A stretch of DNA of 64,000 nucleotides, from positions 62,001-126,000 of the forward strand of contig JAEUIW010000008.1 in assembly GCA_016794925.1 (NCBI GenBank), written 5' to 3'. The position numbers were made by a program, and so were the translations under genes. Source of the stretch: Phycisphaerae bacterium. Its GTDB lineage: Bacteria; Planctomycetota; Phycisphaerae; Phycisphaerales; UBA1924. How positions within the stretch are numbered: position 1 is the stretch's first letter; each line of letters begins with the position of its first letter. The notes below the pieces were generated by a model, which saw nothing but the letters and a program-made list of their open reading frames with translations, was not told the origin of the DNA and did no database searches. Shown one piece after another: positions 29,060 to 37,649 of the stretch.

Positions 29060-29381
29060 CTTGTTGTATCCCGTAGACGTATCACGGCATCTCGGACGCG
29101 ACTTCCTGTACGGGCCCGGCGATGCGTTGTGGGACGGCGAATCTGTCCCGGGATCGAAGGGGAAGGTCCGGCCGGATATCATCGTGTTCAACCCCAAGAA
29201 CGGTCTTTACACGGTGATCGAGGTGATCGATACGCACGGCGGCACAGACTGGAAAAACCGCGTGCGCAGGATCCAAGGCGCCTTCGGTCCCAACGCGAGC
29301 GTTTCCACGATGAAACTCGATCGCGGCAACAAGGACGCTGTGTTCAATCGCCTGGGGATCGGCAAGCGGAAGGGCCGCTGA
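29049..29381 (+). CDS. Orphan RHS tip fragment with a second toxin-like domain
   Basis: A 110-residue frame that overlaps the end of the DUF4279 gene. Residues 19-28 repeat the RHS core motif LYGPGDALW from a 29-base copy of the main gene. The remainder (GSKGKVRPDIIVFNP, TVIEVIDTHGG, NRVRRIQGAFG) looks like a nuclease-type tip: the RPD...IEV arrangement recalls PD-(D/E)XK toxins but the expected lysine after the glutamate is absent. It has no secretion signal or cocoon, so it is probably a displaced, silent tip that could be recombined onto the RHS gene. The start codon is uncertain because no clear ribosome binding site is seen. Confidence 0.6.
   Translation: MRRNLLYPVDVSRHLGRDFLYGPGDALWDGESVPGSKGKVRPDIIVFNPKNGLYTVIEVIDTHGGTDWKNRVRRIQGAFGPNASVSTMKLDRGNKDAVFNRLGIGKRKGR
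29105..29133 (+). repeat. Copy of RHS core segment 27413-27441
   Basis: Twenty-eight of 29 bases are identical to 27413-27441, the segment coding LYGPGDALW in the RHS core. The same reading frame is kept in the downstream fragment. It marks the left border of the second toxin cassette. Confidence 0.88.
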
Positions 29382-30247
29382 TGCCCGCGCGGACGTACAA
29401 CAGCGAGGGGCCGATCGTCTGTTTGGTCGCCTTTTCGGAGGCTCCGCTCATTTCGCGATCAGGTTTCTGCAGCGCGATGATCCAATCGCTAATTAATTGT
29501 TTTGGTGATCATCGAGTCACTGTTGCTGCGTTTGAAGCACAATCTCCAAACCGACCCAAGTGGCCGTACCGTTATCTATCAGACATATTAATGTCACATC
29601 CGTGGTCAACTTTACATATGGCTGAAGAGTTGTATTTTTTTACGCGGCACTTTAATTTAGATATTGACGACATACCGCCCAATCAAGACCGCTCGGACCG
29701 TTGCTGCACGTGCATCACGGCCCTGCCCTTGTGGCGGGCCAAGGGGACCGGGCCGGCGCTGACGCCGCGCGCCTTCGCCACCGCGTTCTTCCGGGCCGTC
29801 GATTCCGCGGGCGGCTGCTACTACGGGCTCGCCGACGCGGATGAACGCGATGCGTTGAACGGCTTTGGGTATTACATGGCCAGTCGGGCTGGGGGCCGCC
29901 CGTTCACCTGGCGGCAGGACATCGAACGCATGGACTGGCTGCTCTCGGGCGAGCAACGCCGCACCCGCATCCGGCACGACGCCTGGGTCCAGTACCTCCC
30001 CGCGCCGCTGCTGGCCAGGCTCGACCACGCCGGGGACTTCGTGGAACGCTTCGTCGATCGACGCACGCCCGATGAGGACGGCACCCAGTTCGGCGAACGC
30101 TTCCCCACCGGCGGGGCCGTCCTGGGCGTGTGCGAGGACCCCCTCACGGAGATGTTCGGCATCGGCGCCTACGCCCAAGCCGACCGACCCGACCTCCGCA
30201 GCGCCGTCTGGCTGCGGCACGAGTTCCGCAAGGCCGGCATGCTGTAG
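29381..30247 (+). CDS. Putative immunity protein of the second cassette
   Basis: A 288-residue protein whose ATG overlaps the stop of the orphan toxin fragment (TGATG), so the two are translationally coupled, as toxin-immunity pairs often are. No signal peptide, membrane helix or recognised domain is seen. The first 105 codons (to about 29695) are AT-rich, with stretches such as AATTAATTGTTTTGG, whereas the rest is as GC-rich as the chromosome. This abrupt change inside one frame suggests a chimeric gene formed by recombination. The C-terminal part contains TWRQDIERMDWLL and FVDRRTPDEDG. Immunity function is inferred only from position. Confidence 0.6.
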   Translation: MPARTYNSEGPIVCLVAFSEAPLISRSGFCSAMIQSLINCFGDHRVTVAAFEAQSPNRPKWPYRYLSDILMSHPWSTLHMAEELYFFTRHFNLDIDDIPPNQDRSDRCCTCITALPLWRAKGTGPALTPRAFATAFFRAVDSAGGCYYGLADADERDALNGFGYYMASRAGGRPFTWRQDIERMDWLLSGEQRRTRIRHDAWVQYLPAPLLARLDHAGDFVERFVDRRTPDEDGTQFGERFPTGGAVLGVCEDPLTEMFGIGAYAQADRPDLRSAVWLRHEFRKAGML

Positions 30248-30270
30248 CGTTCCGCGCCCAACGCCCGCGC

Positions 30271-30299
30271 CGGCGCGGCGTACTCCAGCCGCGTGGGCC
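30271..30299 (+). repeat. Copy of RHS core segment 27719-27747
   Basis: Twenty-nine of 29 bases match 27719-27747, coding AAYSSRVG in the RHS gene just after the polyglycine run. Here it is non-coding, 24 bases after the stop of the putative immunity gene. With the copy at 29105-29133 it brackets the second cassette and is best read as a recombination scar. Confidence 0.88.
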
Positions 30300-30306
30300 C
30301 GGCAGG

Positions 30307-31377
30307 TCAGGCGTTCCGCTTGGCCGCGACGCGGTCGGGGTCGGGCACGCGGACGGACCAGGCAAGGCCGACCGCCGCGAGGGCCCGGATGAAGAGGTAC
30401 GAGAGGTCGAGCTGCCACCATGCCAGGCCGTGGCGGGCGGAGTTTGGGAATGCGTGGTGGTTGTTGTGCCAGCCCTCACCGAGGGTGAGCACGCCGATGA
30501 CGGGGTTGTTGCGGCTGTGGTCACCGGTGCGGAAGGGGCGCGCGCCCCACAGGTGGCAGACCGAGTTGACGCTCCAGGTGACGTGGTGCACGAAGAGCAC
30601 GCGTACGAGCCCCCCCCAGAGGAACCCGAGGAACGCGCCCCACCACGACTGCTCGATGAGCCCGCCGATCAGGGCCGGGGCGAGCAGGCCGGCGAAGACC
30701 CAATAGCGAAAATGGCGGTTGACCGCCGCGGTGACCGGGTCGGCCGTGAGGTCCTTGACGTAGCGGCCCATGCCCTTGTTGCGGCCGGTGAAGAGCCAGC
30801 CGAAGTGCGCGTGCAGGAACCCGCGCACGATGGCCATGAACCCCTCGCCCCACGAACCGCCGGCGTGGACGTGCGGCGAGTGCGGGTCGTCGCGCTCGTC
30901 GGAGTGCTGGTGGTGTCGGCGGTGCGCCGCGGCCCACTCGATAACGGTGCCCTGCACCGACATGGAGCCGAGCGCGCCCAGGGCGTACTTGATTGGGGCC
31001 ACGGTCTGGAAGGCGCGGTGAGTGAAGAGGCGGTGGAAACCAACGGTGACGCCCAGCGCGGTGGACTCGGTCATCACGATGAAGATGATCGCCTGGGTCC
31101 AGTTGAAGGCACGACCCCAGGCGAGGTACATCGCCAACCCCAGGGCCAGCGTGGGGATCACGACGGCGCCCAAGTTCAACAGGAGCACGCGCCGCTCGGC
31201 CGGGGAAGAGCGATGATCCGCCGCGTGCGCCGCGGGTGCGCCGGGGATCGACAACCCGTCTGGGGCCGAGGAGGAAGAAACGGCATCGGGCACGCGGGGC
31301 GGGCCTGGGAATGGCGGGTCGATGACGAGGGGGACCATTGCCTGAGCCGCGGCGGCGTGTACGGTCGGTTGGGGCAT
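30307..31377 (-). CDS. Acyl-CoA/acyl-lipid delta-9 fatty acid desaturase
   Basis: About 356 residues from ATG 31377; other starts at 31446 and 31338 are possible and none has a strong ribosome binding site. The three histidine boxes of membrane desaturases are present: HRLFTH at 115-120, HRRHH at 152-156 followed by QHSD, and HNNHH near residue 310. Hydrophobic segments around 68-110 and 205-260 give the usual four-helix layout. It should introduce a double bond into saturated acyl chains using a di-iron centre, tuning membrane fluidity. The N-terminal 55 residues are a Pro/Ala-rich extension. It stands alone on the minus strand, directly against the RHS cassette scar. Confidence 0.9.
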   Translation of the reverse strand: MPQPTVHAAAAQAMVPLVIDPPFPGPPRVPDAVSSSSAPDGLSIPGAPAAHAADHRSSPAERRVLLLNLGAVVIPTLALGLAMYLAWGRAFNWTQAIIFIVMTESTALGVTVGFHRLFTHRAFQTVAPIKYALGALGSMSVQGTVIEWAAAHRRHHQHSDERDDPHSPHVHAGGSWGEGFMAIVRGFLHAHFGWLFTGRNKGMGRYVKDLTADPVTAAVNRHFRYWVFAGLLAPALIGGLIEQSWWGAFLGFLWGGLVRVLFVHHVTWSVNSVCHLWGARPFRTGDHSRNNPVIGVLTLGEGWHNNHHAFPNSARHGLAWWQLDLSYLFIRALAAVGLAWSVRVPDPDRVAAKRNA

Positions 31378-31492
31378 GAATGCGGGCGTCCCGGCCCGCG
31401 AGCGGACGGTTGATCCGAGCGTGCGGCCGCGATGGCCGCATTTCATTGTAAGCGGGCAGCGCGTCGCGTGGCGTGCCCGATTCAGGGGCGGT

Positions 31493-31849
31493 CTACAGAC
31501 GCTCGGGCGCGGGCACGGCGCGATCGTTGCGGACGTTCCCGGTGTTGAGCGTCGAGACGGGCTCAAAGATGACCACCTCGACCTCGTGCTCGGCGACGGG
31601 CCGGTGCCCGATGCCGCGCGGGACGACGAGGAACTCGCCCGGCGCGAGCGTGACGCGGCGATCCCGGAATTCCATGACCATGCTGTGCCGATGCACGAGG
31701 AAGAGCTCGTCCTCGCGCGCGTGATGGCGCCAATCGAACACGCCGCGGAATTTGACGAGCTTGACCCGCTGCCCGTTGAGATCGGCCACGATGCGTGGGG
31801 ATCCGTGCGCAGAACCTTGCGCGAACTTCTCGGTCAGCTTGACCTTCAT
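31493..31849 (-). CDS. Single-domain cupin protein
   Basis: A 118-residue protein with the two cupin motifs: VFDWRHHAREDELFLVHR (metal ligands His, His and Glu) at about 37-54 and PGEFLVVPRGIGHRPVA (the last His) at about 70-86. The length is normal for a one-domain cupin. Such proteins bind a metal and act as isomerases, dioxygenases or small-molecule sensors; the substrate cannot be told. It lies between the desaturase and the NTF2-like gene with gaps of 64-116 bases, so an operon is possible but unproven. Confidence 0.85.
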   Translation of the reverse strand: MKVKLTEKFAQGSAHGSPRIVADLNGQRVKLVKFRGVFDWRHHAREDELFLVHRHSMVMEFRDRRVTLAPGEFLVVPRGIGHRPVAEHEVEVVIFEPVSTLNTGNVRNDRAVPAPERL

Positions 31850-31913
31850 GCAGAGATGGCACGGGACGGACGACGCGCGGACGCTGCGGCCACACGGTCG
31901 GCACGATACGAAC

Positions 31914-32285
31914 CTACCCGTAGTGAGAGATCGAGCGGACGATCCGCCCGCCCGGATTGAGAACGAACACCTCGCCGGCGAGCTCCCCCGTCCAGCGTCG
32001 GTAGAGCAGCAGCACGCTCTCGGTGCCGAGCGTCAGGTGCATCGGCGAGAATCGCACCACGCCCGGCGGCGTGGGGTTGCTCACCAGCGCCCTCGCGAAG
32101 TAGGCCCGAACGGCATCGATGCCGCGCAGCGTCGCGCCCGAGCCGCCATTGAATCGCGCGATGAAGGGGGAGCTGTGCTCGATGAGCGGGTCGTAGCACG
32201 CCATGATCGCATCGAGATCGCCGCCCGACGCGTTCCACGCCGCGTACCACCGGTCGGCGAACGCCCTGGCTTCGTCGAACGTCAT
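31914..32285 (-). CDS. SnoaL-like/NTF2-fold protein
   Basis: A 123-residue protein with the cone-shaped NTF2-like pattern: an N-terminal helix (EARAFADRWYAAWNASGGDLDAIMACY), the FSPMHLTLGTESVLLLYRR strand region and an IVRSISHYG ending typical of SnoaL-like/DUF4440 proteins. These act as small enzymes or ligand-binding modules. No specific active site can be assigned. It is followed by the cupin gene 64 bases downstream on the same strand. Confidence 0.82.
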   Translation of the reverse strand: MTFDEARAFADRWYAAWNASGGDLDAIMACYDPLIEHSSPFIARFNGGSGATLRGIDAVRAYFARALVSNPTPPGVVRFSPMHLTLGTESVLLLYRRWTGELAGEVFVLNPGGRIVRSISHYG

Positions 32286-32485
32286 GGGTGCATGTTAGCG
32301 GCCGGGCGGCTCGCGCCGGTGAGCGGGGCCGAGCCCGCGCCACGTCGCCAGCGGCCCGGCGGCCGCGGGCACGCGCGGCGCTGACCCGATGAACCACGGG
32401 CGATTCTGATGGAGGAACACCGCGCATCGCGTTGGTTGGCCGCTGCCGGACGCGTACAACCGGGCGAACATGCGCGCGAAGCCCG

Positions 32486-33271
32486 TCACGGGATTGCCGG
32501 TCGTGATCGGGTGGATTCGTCTTGACGCCGAACCGCAAGCCAGATCTCGCGGTGCGCCGACTCGCCGTGCACCCCGCTCTCGCCGCGGCTCCAGGAGCGC
32601 AACCGGGCGTTGAGGTGCTGATACGAGGGATGAACGCACGAGGCGAAAGCAAGCTCCAGGTCTTCGTGCGCGAAGTTCGGAACGAACTGCAAGCCTTTCC
32701 GATCAATCGCTGACCACCGCGGGCTCTCGGCGTCCCACGTCGTTGCGACAAGGCCAAACCGCCGGGCCAGCAGCACCGTGGCTTCAACGCCCAGCGCCAC
32801 AACGACCGTCGGCTGCAACAGACGGATCTGCTTGCTCAGGCAATCAAGGCTATGTTGCTCAAATCGGTCGTGCCCCCACGCCGGGTGACGTTTCGTGTTG
32901 CTCTTGGCGACCCGCACCCCCAGCAGCGCATTGGTGAAGAACGCTCGCTCAAGATCCAACAGGCTTTCGTCGGCCAGGCGCTGTATGCCGCGCCAGGTCG
33001 GCGATCGCTCCTCGCCGCGCTGCAACGCCGCGACGTCCATGCGGAGCCAGTCGTCGGTTGTTCGCACGCCGTCGGGCGCGGCGTCGAAGTCTTGTCCCAC
33101 GAGCATGATCGGGCGGTCGGGGTACGGCTGCCCGTTGCCGAACGCGAGCCCGCAACCGCCCGGAAAGAAAGACCGGCCCCGGATCACCGGGCGGATCGGC
33201 AACACGACTCCGCACGGGTACGCCTCCTCCGGAGGCAGCAAGGTTGCGAGGTCCGTGAGGGTCATGCTCAC
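32486..33271 (-). CDS. Uracil-DNA glycosylase-superfamily protein
   Basis: A 261-residue protein starting at GTG 33271, overlapping the thiC stop in a GTGA (a second in-frame ATG is at 33265). The UDG-like pattern is seen: motif 1 as [11 protein letters not shown] at about 56-66, a core strand [14 protein letters not shown] near residue 145, and motif 2 as VHPSYQHLN near 213. The usual GQDPY or GEAPG first motif is altered to GQDFD, so substrate range is uncertain and uracil removal is not assured. The C-terminus is an Arg/Ser-rich tail. As last gene of a TPP-riboswitch operon it is an unexpected partner for thiC. Confidence 0.72.
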   Translation of the reverse strand: MSMTLTDLATLLPPEEAYPCGVVLPIRPVIRGRSFFPGGCGLAFGNGQPYPDRPIMLVGQDFDAAPDGVRTTDDWLRMDVAALQRGEERSPTWRGIQRLADESLLDLERAFFTNALLGVRVAKSNTKRHPAWGHDRFEQHSLDCLSKQIRLLQPTVVVALGVEATVLLARRFGLVATTWDAESPRWSAIDRKGLQFVPNFAHEDLELAFASCVHPSYQHLNARLRSWSRGESGVHGESAHREIWLAVRRQDESTRSRPAIP

Positions 33272-35271
33272 ACGATCCGCCCCTCATCCTTCGCGATCCC
33301 CAGCGCCGGCCTCACGTCCACCTGCACCAGCACCGCGCCCGTCTTCTCGTGCTGCAGCCGCTTGGCCGTCTCGGGATCCACGTAGTCGCTGTGGCACGAC
33401 AACTTGTCCGCATCGGCATTCGGCGTCTCCCCCGAATGCCCAACGCCCAATGCCGAATGCCCTTTCATCACTTTCTTCGTCTTGCTCGCCAACTTATGAA
33501 TCTCATCCGGCGACAGCACGCCCCGCTTCTCCAGAATCTCCTGCTGCTCCGCCGTCAACGCCGCACTCTTGACAGGCTTCCCGCGTTCAAAGCCCTCCGC
33601 CTTCCCGCTCATGAACTCCTGGATCTCCTTGCTGATCCGCACGCTGCACCAGTCGTGCCCGCACATGGCGCAGAAGTCCGTATCCACGTCCAGGTCCTCG
33701 TCGTGGTACGCCCGGGCCGTGTCCGGGTCGAAACTCAACTCGAAGTGCTTCTCCCAGTTCAGCGCCGCCCTCGCCTTGGTCAACTCATCATCCCGGTCGC
33801 GCGTCCCGGGAATCCCAAGGGCCACGTCCGCCGCGTGGGCCGCGATCTTGTACGCGATGCACCCCTGTTTGACATCGTCCTTCTTCGGCAAGCCGAGGTG
33901 CTCCTTGGGCGTCACATAACACAGCATCGCCGCCCCGTGATACGCCATCGCCGTCGCCCCGATGCAACTCGTGATGTGGTCGTACCCCGGGAACATGTCC
34001 GTCACCAGCGGCCCCAGCACATAGAACGGCGCCCCGTGGCACAGCGTCCGCTGCACCTTCGCGTTCCACTCGATCTGATCGAACGGCACATGCCCAGGCC
34101 CCTCGATCATCACCTGCACCCCACGCCGCCACGCCCGCTCGGTCAATTCCCCGAGCGTCTCCAGTTCCGCGATCTGGGCCGCGTCCGTCGCGTCCGCCAG
34201 CCCGCCGGGGCGGAGCCCGTCGCCGATACTGAACGTCACGTCGTACTGCCGCAGGATCTCGCAGATGTCGTCCCACCGCGTGAACATGATGTTCTCTTCG
34301 CCGTGGACGAGCATCCACTTGGCCAGGAGACTCCCGCCGCGGCTCACAATCCCGATCAGCCGGTTCTTCACGTGCTTGAGGTGCGCCCGCCGCACGCCCG
34401 CGTGGATCGTGAAGTAATCGACACCCTGCCGAGCCTGATGGTGCAAACTCGCCTCGATCGTCGGCCAGTCCAGGTCTTCGATTCTTTTCCCGATGATCAT
34501 CGAGTAGATCGGGACGGTGCCGATGGGGACGGTGGAGTTGCGGATGATGGCCTCGCGGCACGCGTCCAGATCGCCGCCGGTGGACAGGTCCATGACCGTG
34601 TCCGCCCCCCACTTCTCCGCCCATCTGAGTTTTTCGACCTCCTCGTCGGTCCCGCTGCTCACCGGCGACGCGCCCATATTGGCGTTGACTTTCGTTCTGC
34701 TCGCGCGCCCGATGCACATCGGGTCGAGGTTGTGTTTGAGATGGTTGATGTTCGCGGGAATCACCATCCGTCCGGCGGCCACCTCATCGCGCACCGCCTC
34801 GGCCGCGCGACCCGGGAAGAGCACCTCGAAGTGCGGCTCGCGTTCGGCCACTCGCCGCATCTGCGGCGTGATGATGCCGAGCCGGGCGGATTCGAGTTGT
34901 GTGATCGGAGCGAAATCCGCGGGGTGGACCACACGGCGGACATCGCCCTTGGCGGTGACGTACTCGCGGACGGACGTGCCACCCGGGCGACCCGAACCGG
35001 ATCTTGTCGAGTGCCTCACGCCCGCGGCCACATGGCCATGATCAACCACGCTCCACCCTTCGGGGAGGAAGTCCCAGGCGCTCCTGCTGCTCGGCGCGGG
35101 CATGCCGGGCGTGTCCGGGCTGGCGAACATGAGCGGCCCGCCGACGTCCGGCGCGAGCGCGAACGACCCGGGCGTGGTGACGCTGGATGCGGTGCCGGGG
35201 TTGCGAGCGCCGTGAATCGGCGGGGCGAAGCGGGTGCCGAGCGTGCTCGAAGGCATGGTCTCATGGGGCAT
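33268..35271 (-). CDS. thiC: Phosphomethylpyrimidine synthase ThiC
   Basis: A 667-residue radical-SAM enzyme that converts 5-aminoimidazole ribotide to hydroxymethylpyrimidine phosphate, the pyrimidine half of thiamine. The C-terminal CxxCxxxxC (CAMCGHDWC) binds the 4Fe-4S cluster, and the central sequences [23 protein letters not shown] and [15 protein letters not shown] are highly conserved in the family. ATG 35271, preceded by GAGG, is chosen over the open frame to 35682 because the protein there matches the family start. It has a Pro/Ser-rich N-terminal extension of about 60 residues. The gene is third in the operon headed by a TPP riboswitch, consistent with repression by thiamine pyrophosphate. 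Confidence 0.97.
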   Translation of the reverse strand: MPHETMPSSTLGTRFAPPIHGARNPGTASSVTTPGSFALAPDVGGPLMFASPDTPGMPAPSSRSAWDFLPEGWSVVDHGHVAAGVRHSTRSGSGRPGGTSVREYVTAKGDVRRVVHPADFAPITQLESARLGIITPQMRRVAEREPHFEVLFPGRAAEAVRDEVAAGRMVIPANINHLKHNLDPMCIGRASRTKVNANMGASPVSSGTDEEVEKLRWAEKWGADTVMDLSTGGDLDACREAIIRNSTVPIGTVPIYSMIIGKRIEDLDWPTIEASLHHQARQGVDYFTIHAGVRRAHLKHVKNRLIGIVSRGGSLLAKWMLVHGEENIMFTRWDDICEILRQYDVTFSIGDGLRPGGLADATDAAQIAELETLGELTERAWRRGVQVMIEGPGHVPFDQIEWNAKVQRTLCHGAPFYVLGPLVTDMFPGYDHITSCIGATAMAYHGAAMLCYVTPKEHLGLPKKDDVKQGCIAYKIAAHAADVALGIPGTRDRDDELTKARAALNWEKHFELSFDPDTARAYHDEDLDVDTDFCAMCGHDWCSVRISKEIQEFMSGKAEGFERGKPVKSAALTAEQQEILEKRGVLSPDEIHKLASKTKKVMKGHSALGVGHSGETPNADADKLSCHSDYVDPETAKRLQHEKTGAVLVQVDVRPALGIAKDEGRIV

Positions 35272-35305
35272 GGTGAGATCCTCGGTTGTTCGGGAGATCA
35301 GTCGT

Positions 35306-35707
35306 TCAGCTCGGGGAGGCCCACGGCGGCTCGCCACTTGAGCCGCAGCGCCTGCATGCGCTGCGGACGGTCGCCCGAGGCGTCGATCGATCGGATGGGA
35401 ACAGGTACGCGTACTCTCCGGGATGATTCTGCCCGGCCCACGCATGAAGCTCAGCGGCCCGGCTCGGACTTTCACCGACCCCGGCCACGAGCATGCCGGA
35501 AATCCGGCGGTCGTCGGTGACGAACCGCGTGAGCATCGCGCGTGACCACCGGCGTTCCGTGAGCCAGTCGTAGCCTTTGGACTCCTCCACGATCGCAAAC
35601 ACCGTGTCGCCGTCGCGCTGGTATTCTCCGAGCACGCGCTTCGACGGGCCGAAAAGCCGATCCCTGCCCGACCGCTGGCCATGCCCCGGCGTCCAGGGCG
35701 CGCTCAT
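35306..35707 (-). CDS. Small protein of unknown function, likely frameshifted near its 3' end
   Basis: A 133-residue frame starting at ATG 35707, which overlaps the stop of the AlkD-like gene (ATGA). The first 100 residues ([40 protein letters not shown]) look like a real protein. After about 35390 the translated tail turns into a Cys/Arg/Ser-rich string, while the neighbouring frame reads [20 protein letters not shown] and ends at 35298. The switch occurs at a CGATCGATCG repeat (35382-35393). A missing GATC unit, or a sequencing error, would explain it. No known domain is recognised. It lies between a DNA repair gene and thiC in the same operon. Confidence 0.55.
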   Translation of the reverse strand: MSAPWTPGHGQRSGRDRLFGPSKRVLGEYQRDGDTVFAIVEESKGYDWLTERRWSRAMLTRFVTDDRRISGMLVAGVGESPSRAAELHAWAGQNHPGEYAYLFPSDRSTPRATVRSACRRCGSSGEPPWASPS

Positions 35708-36330
35708 GCGCCCCTCACGGTCTTGCCGGGGTTCTTCAGGCCCGTCGTGAGCTTGTTCCGCGTCTCCCGCAGCACGCGCGCCGCCAACCGATGTTCGTGC
35801 TTCTTGACAAACCCCGCCACGGCCCGCGGGTCCTTCATCGCCAGCACCCGCAACGCCCAGGAGAGGGCCTTGACGACCATGTCCTCGCGATCATCGACGA
35901 GCCGCTCGCACACCGCGAGCGTCCGCGCCGCCTCACCGTTCGGGGCCGTCGCTCCCCGCGCCGTCAGGTTGAGGGGGACCGTGCTCGCCAGGGCCGCCCG
36001 TCGCGTCCAGAGGTTCTTCGACACGCACCACCGCGCCACCGCCGCGTCGCTCAACGAGCCCTCCCGCCACGCCACCCCCGACACAAAGCACGCGAAGCAG
36101 TCCGTGGAGTTCCAGTCGTGCAACGTCCCCAGCAACGCCTCGATCTGCCGCGCACCGAGCGACGCCACCGCCTGGCGCGACGCCCGGAACAACTCAAACC
36201 CCAGCTGCTCCTCCCCGTCCCCCGCCAGGCGCACCGCCATCTCGGCGAGCGCCCGCGGCCGGTCCCGGTGCGCCCGGGCGATCTCCCGAGCGCGAGCCCG
36301 CACTGTCGAAATCGTCGCCACGAGTCGCAT
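35704..36330 (-). CDS. AlkD-like DNA alkylation repair (HEAT-like) protein
   Basis: A 208-residue protein. The alpha-helical HEAT-like pattern of the DNA alkylation repair family is visible: LLGTLHDWNSTDCFACFVSG, VSKNLWTRRAALAS, and LVDDREDMVVKALSWALRVLAMKDPRAV. The Asp/Trp and WxRR residues are those that contact DNA in AlkD. It is first in the operon. The start was set to ATG 36330, which follows the end of the TPP riboswitch directly; the longer frame to 36372 would translate the riboswitch itself. GTG 36321 is better spaced from the GGAGG and is an alternative. Flipping out alkylated bases is inferred from the family. Confidence 0.8.
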   Translation of the reverse strand: MRLVATISTVRARAREIARAHRDRPRALAEMAVRLAGDGEEQLGFELFRASRQAVASLGARQIEALLGTLHDWNSTDCFACFVSGVAWREGSLSDAAVARWCVSKNLWTRRAALASTVPLNLTARGATAPNGEAARTLAVCERLVDDREDMVVKALSWALRVLAMKDPRAVAGFVKKHEHRLAARVLRETRNKLTTGLKNPGKTVRGA

Positions 36331-36412
36331 TCCCTCCGCCGGTCCGAACCGGATCAGGTTCCACGGGTGCATCTCAGCGGGGGCCCGTTCGGCCGCCGCG
36401 CCCCGAGCGTGT
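36325..36412 (-). promoter_or_regulatory. TPP (THI-box) riboswitch
   Basis: Read on the minus strand the region carries the conserved TPP aptamer parts in order: a GGGGCGC block (consensus GGGGTGC) at about 36404-36398, CTGAGAT at 36377-36371, ACCCGTGGAACCTGAT at about 36368-36353, then CCGG-TTCGGA-CCGG and GCGGAGGGAA ending at 36329. The last block contains GGAGG right beside the AlkD-like start codon, so ligand binding would hide the ribosome binding site. It should repress the downstream operon that includes thiC when thiamine pyrophosphate is plentiful. Confidence 0.92.
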
Positions 36413-36768
36413 CCGCGATGGTAGACGCCTCGAACGCCGGCCCCGCGCCCGGATCACCCCGCCGGGCCTCGGCCGGCCCGCGAGAGGCGCGGCCACGGGC
36501 GATAACCCTGTGCGGCGGCACCGCCGTCGGCGATGATCGCGTGGACGTGACCAACTGCCGACGATTCAGATGCACGAGGGCCGCCTGCACCGCGCTGCGG
36601 GAAAGCCCCGTCGCGTTCGCGCGCGACTGGTGGCTCACGCGGCCGAAGGAGAACGACCGATCGAGCAGGAACCCCGCGACTCGCGGGGACACGCCCGAGC
36701 CCGCGCGGCGACTTCCGGCTCCGCGACAGCGTGCGGGAAGACGCGTCGCGCCACGGTACACTCGTGGC

Positions 36769-37581
36769 GTGCCCCCGCTCCCGGATGCCCTCGAGGTCGC
36801 CCGCTGCAGCGATCGCCTGTACCGCACCGGCGCCTCCCACCGCGCCGGCGTGACCATCACCGAGGTTCCGCGCGGCTGGGCCCGCCTGCGTCCCGGCGGA
36901 GAACATGATGCGTTCGCCTCGACCGCGTTCAATCGCGTCCACTGGCTGACCCTTGACGCACCGATCACCCGCAATGATCTCATCGCGGCCGACACGACGC
37001 TCCGGGCCCTGGACGTTCGTCGGGCGTTTCTTTGGCTCTCCGCTGCCGGCGTCGCCGGCGATGGCGATGCCGAACTCCGACGCCTCGGGGCCGAGCGTGT
37101 CCCCTTCGTTCGCTACCTCACGTTGGCCCGGCCCGCCACGCCCGCGACGCCGCCCAAGCCCGCCCCGCTCGGCGCCCGCCTCATCCCTCTTGACGAGCTT
37201 CCCGGCACGCTCGACGCCGTCTCGGACTGGTACGGGAAGGACGGCATCCCGGCCGCGCTCTCGATGGCACGGGCCGGCGTCTCCGAGTTTCACGGTGCCT
37301 TCGAAGGCGCGACGCCCGTCGCCCTCGGCGCGCTGCTGATGGACCGCGGCGCGCGCGGCAACGGCTGGGGCTATCTCGGATGGGCCGGCACCGATCCCAG
37401 GCACCGCGGACGCGGCGCCCAGTCCGCGCTGATCGCGTCCCGGGTCTCCCGCGCGGCCGAGCTCGGCGCGGCGTGGTGCATCAGCGAGACCAACACCGCC
37501 GTCGAAACCTCGCTCCGGAACCTCATGCGAATCGGATTCCTGCCCGCCGCGGAGTGGTGCGTGTACGACTGGCGGGCGTAG
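36769..37581 (+). CDS. GNAT-family N-acetyltransferase
   Basis: About 270 residues from GTG 36769; the exact start is uncertain. The acetyl-CoA binding motif A appears as GTDPRHRGRGAQSALI near residue 206, followed by AAWCISETNTAVETSLRNLMRIGF and the WCVYDW end. The N-terminal half is a second, degenerate GNAT-like lobe (AFASTAFNRVHWLTLDAP). Substrate unknown. It is divergent from the riboswitch operon across a 350-base region that must hold both promoters. The gene appears to be monocistronic or co-transcribed with the following DinB-like gene 68 bases downstream. Confidence 0.8.
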   Translation: MPPLPDALEVARCSDRLYRTGASHRAGVTITEVPRGWARLRPGGEHDAFASTAFNRVHWLTLDAPITRNDLIAADTTLRALDVRRAFLWLSAAGVAGDGDAELRRLGAERVPFVRYLTLARPATPATPPKPAPLGARLIPLDELPGTLDAVSDWYGKDGIPAALSMARAGVSEFHGAFEGATPVALGALLMDRGARGNGWGYLGWAGTDPRHRGRGAQSALIASRVSRAAELGAAWCISETNTAVETSLRNLMRIGFLPAAEWCVYDWRA

Positions 37582-37649
37582 CCGCCCGCACCACCCCCAC
37601 GCGCCGTGCCGTGTCAGTACCCCCTCCACCCCGATCCAGGACTCGCGCC

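Noticed and set aside
19919-30299. Genomic island integrated at the tRNA-Arg gene
   Set aside because: The RHS region lies on the 5' side of the tRNA, no copy of the tRNA 3' end is seen at the far border, and there is no integrase.
36331-36372. ATG 36372 as start of the AlkD-like gene
   Set aside because: Those codons are the conserved TPP aptamer; the real start lies after it.
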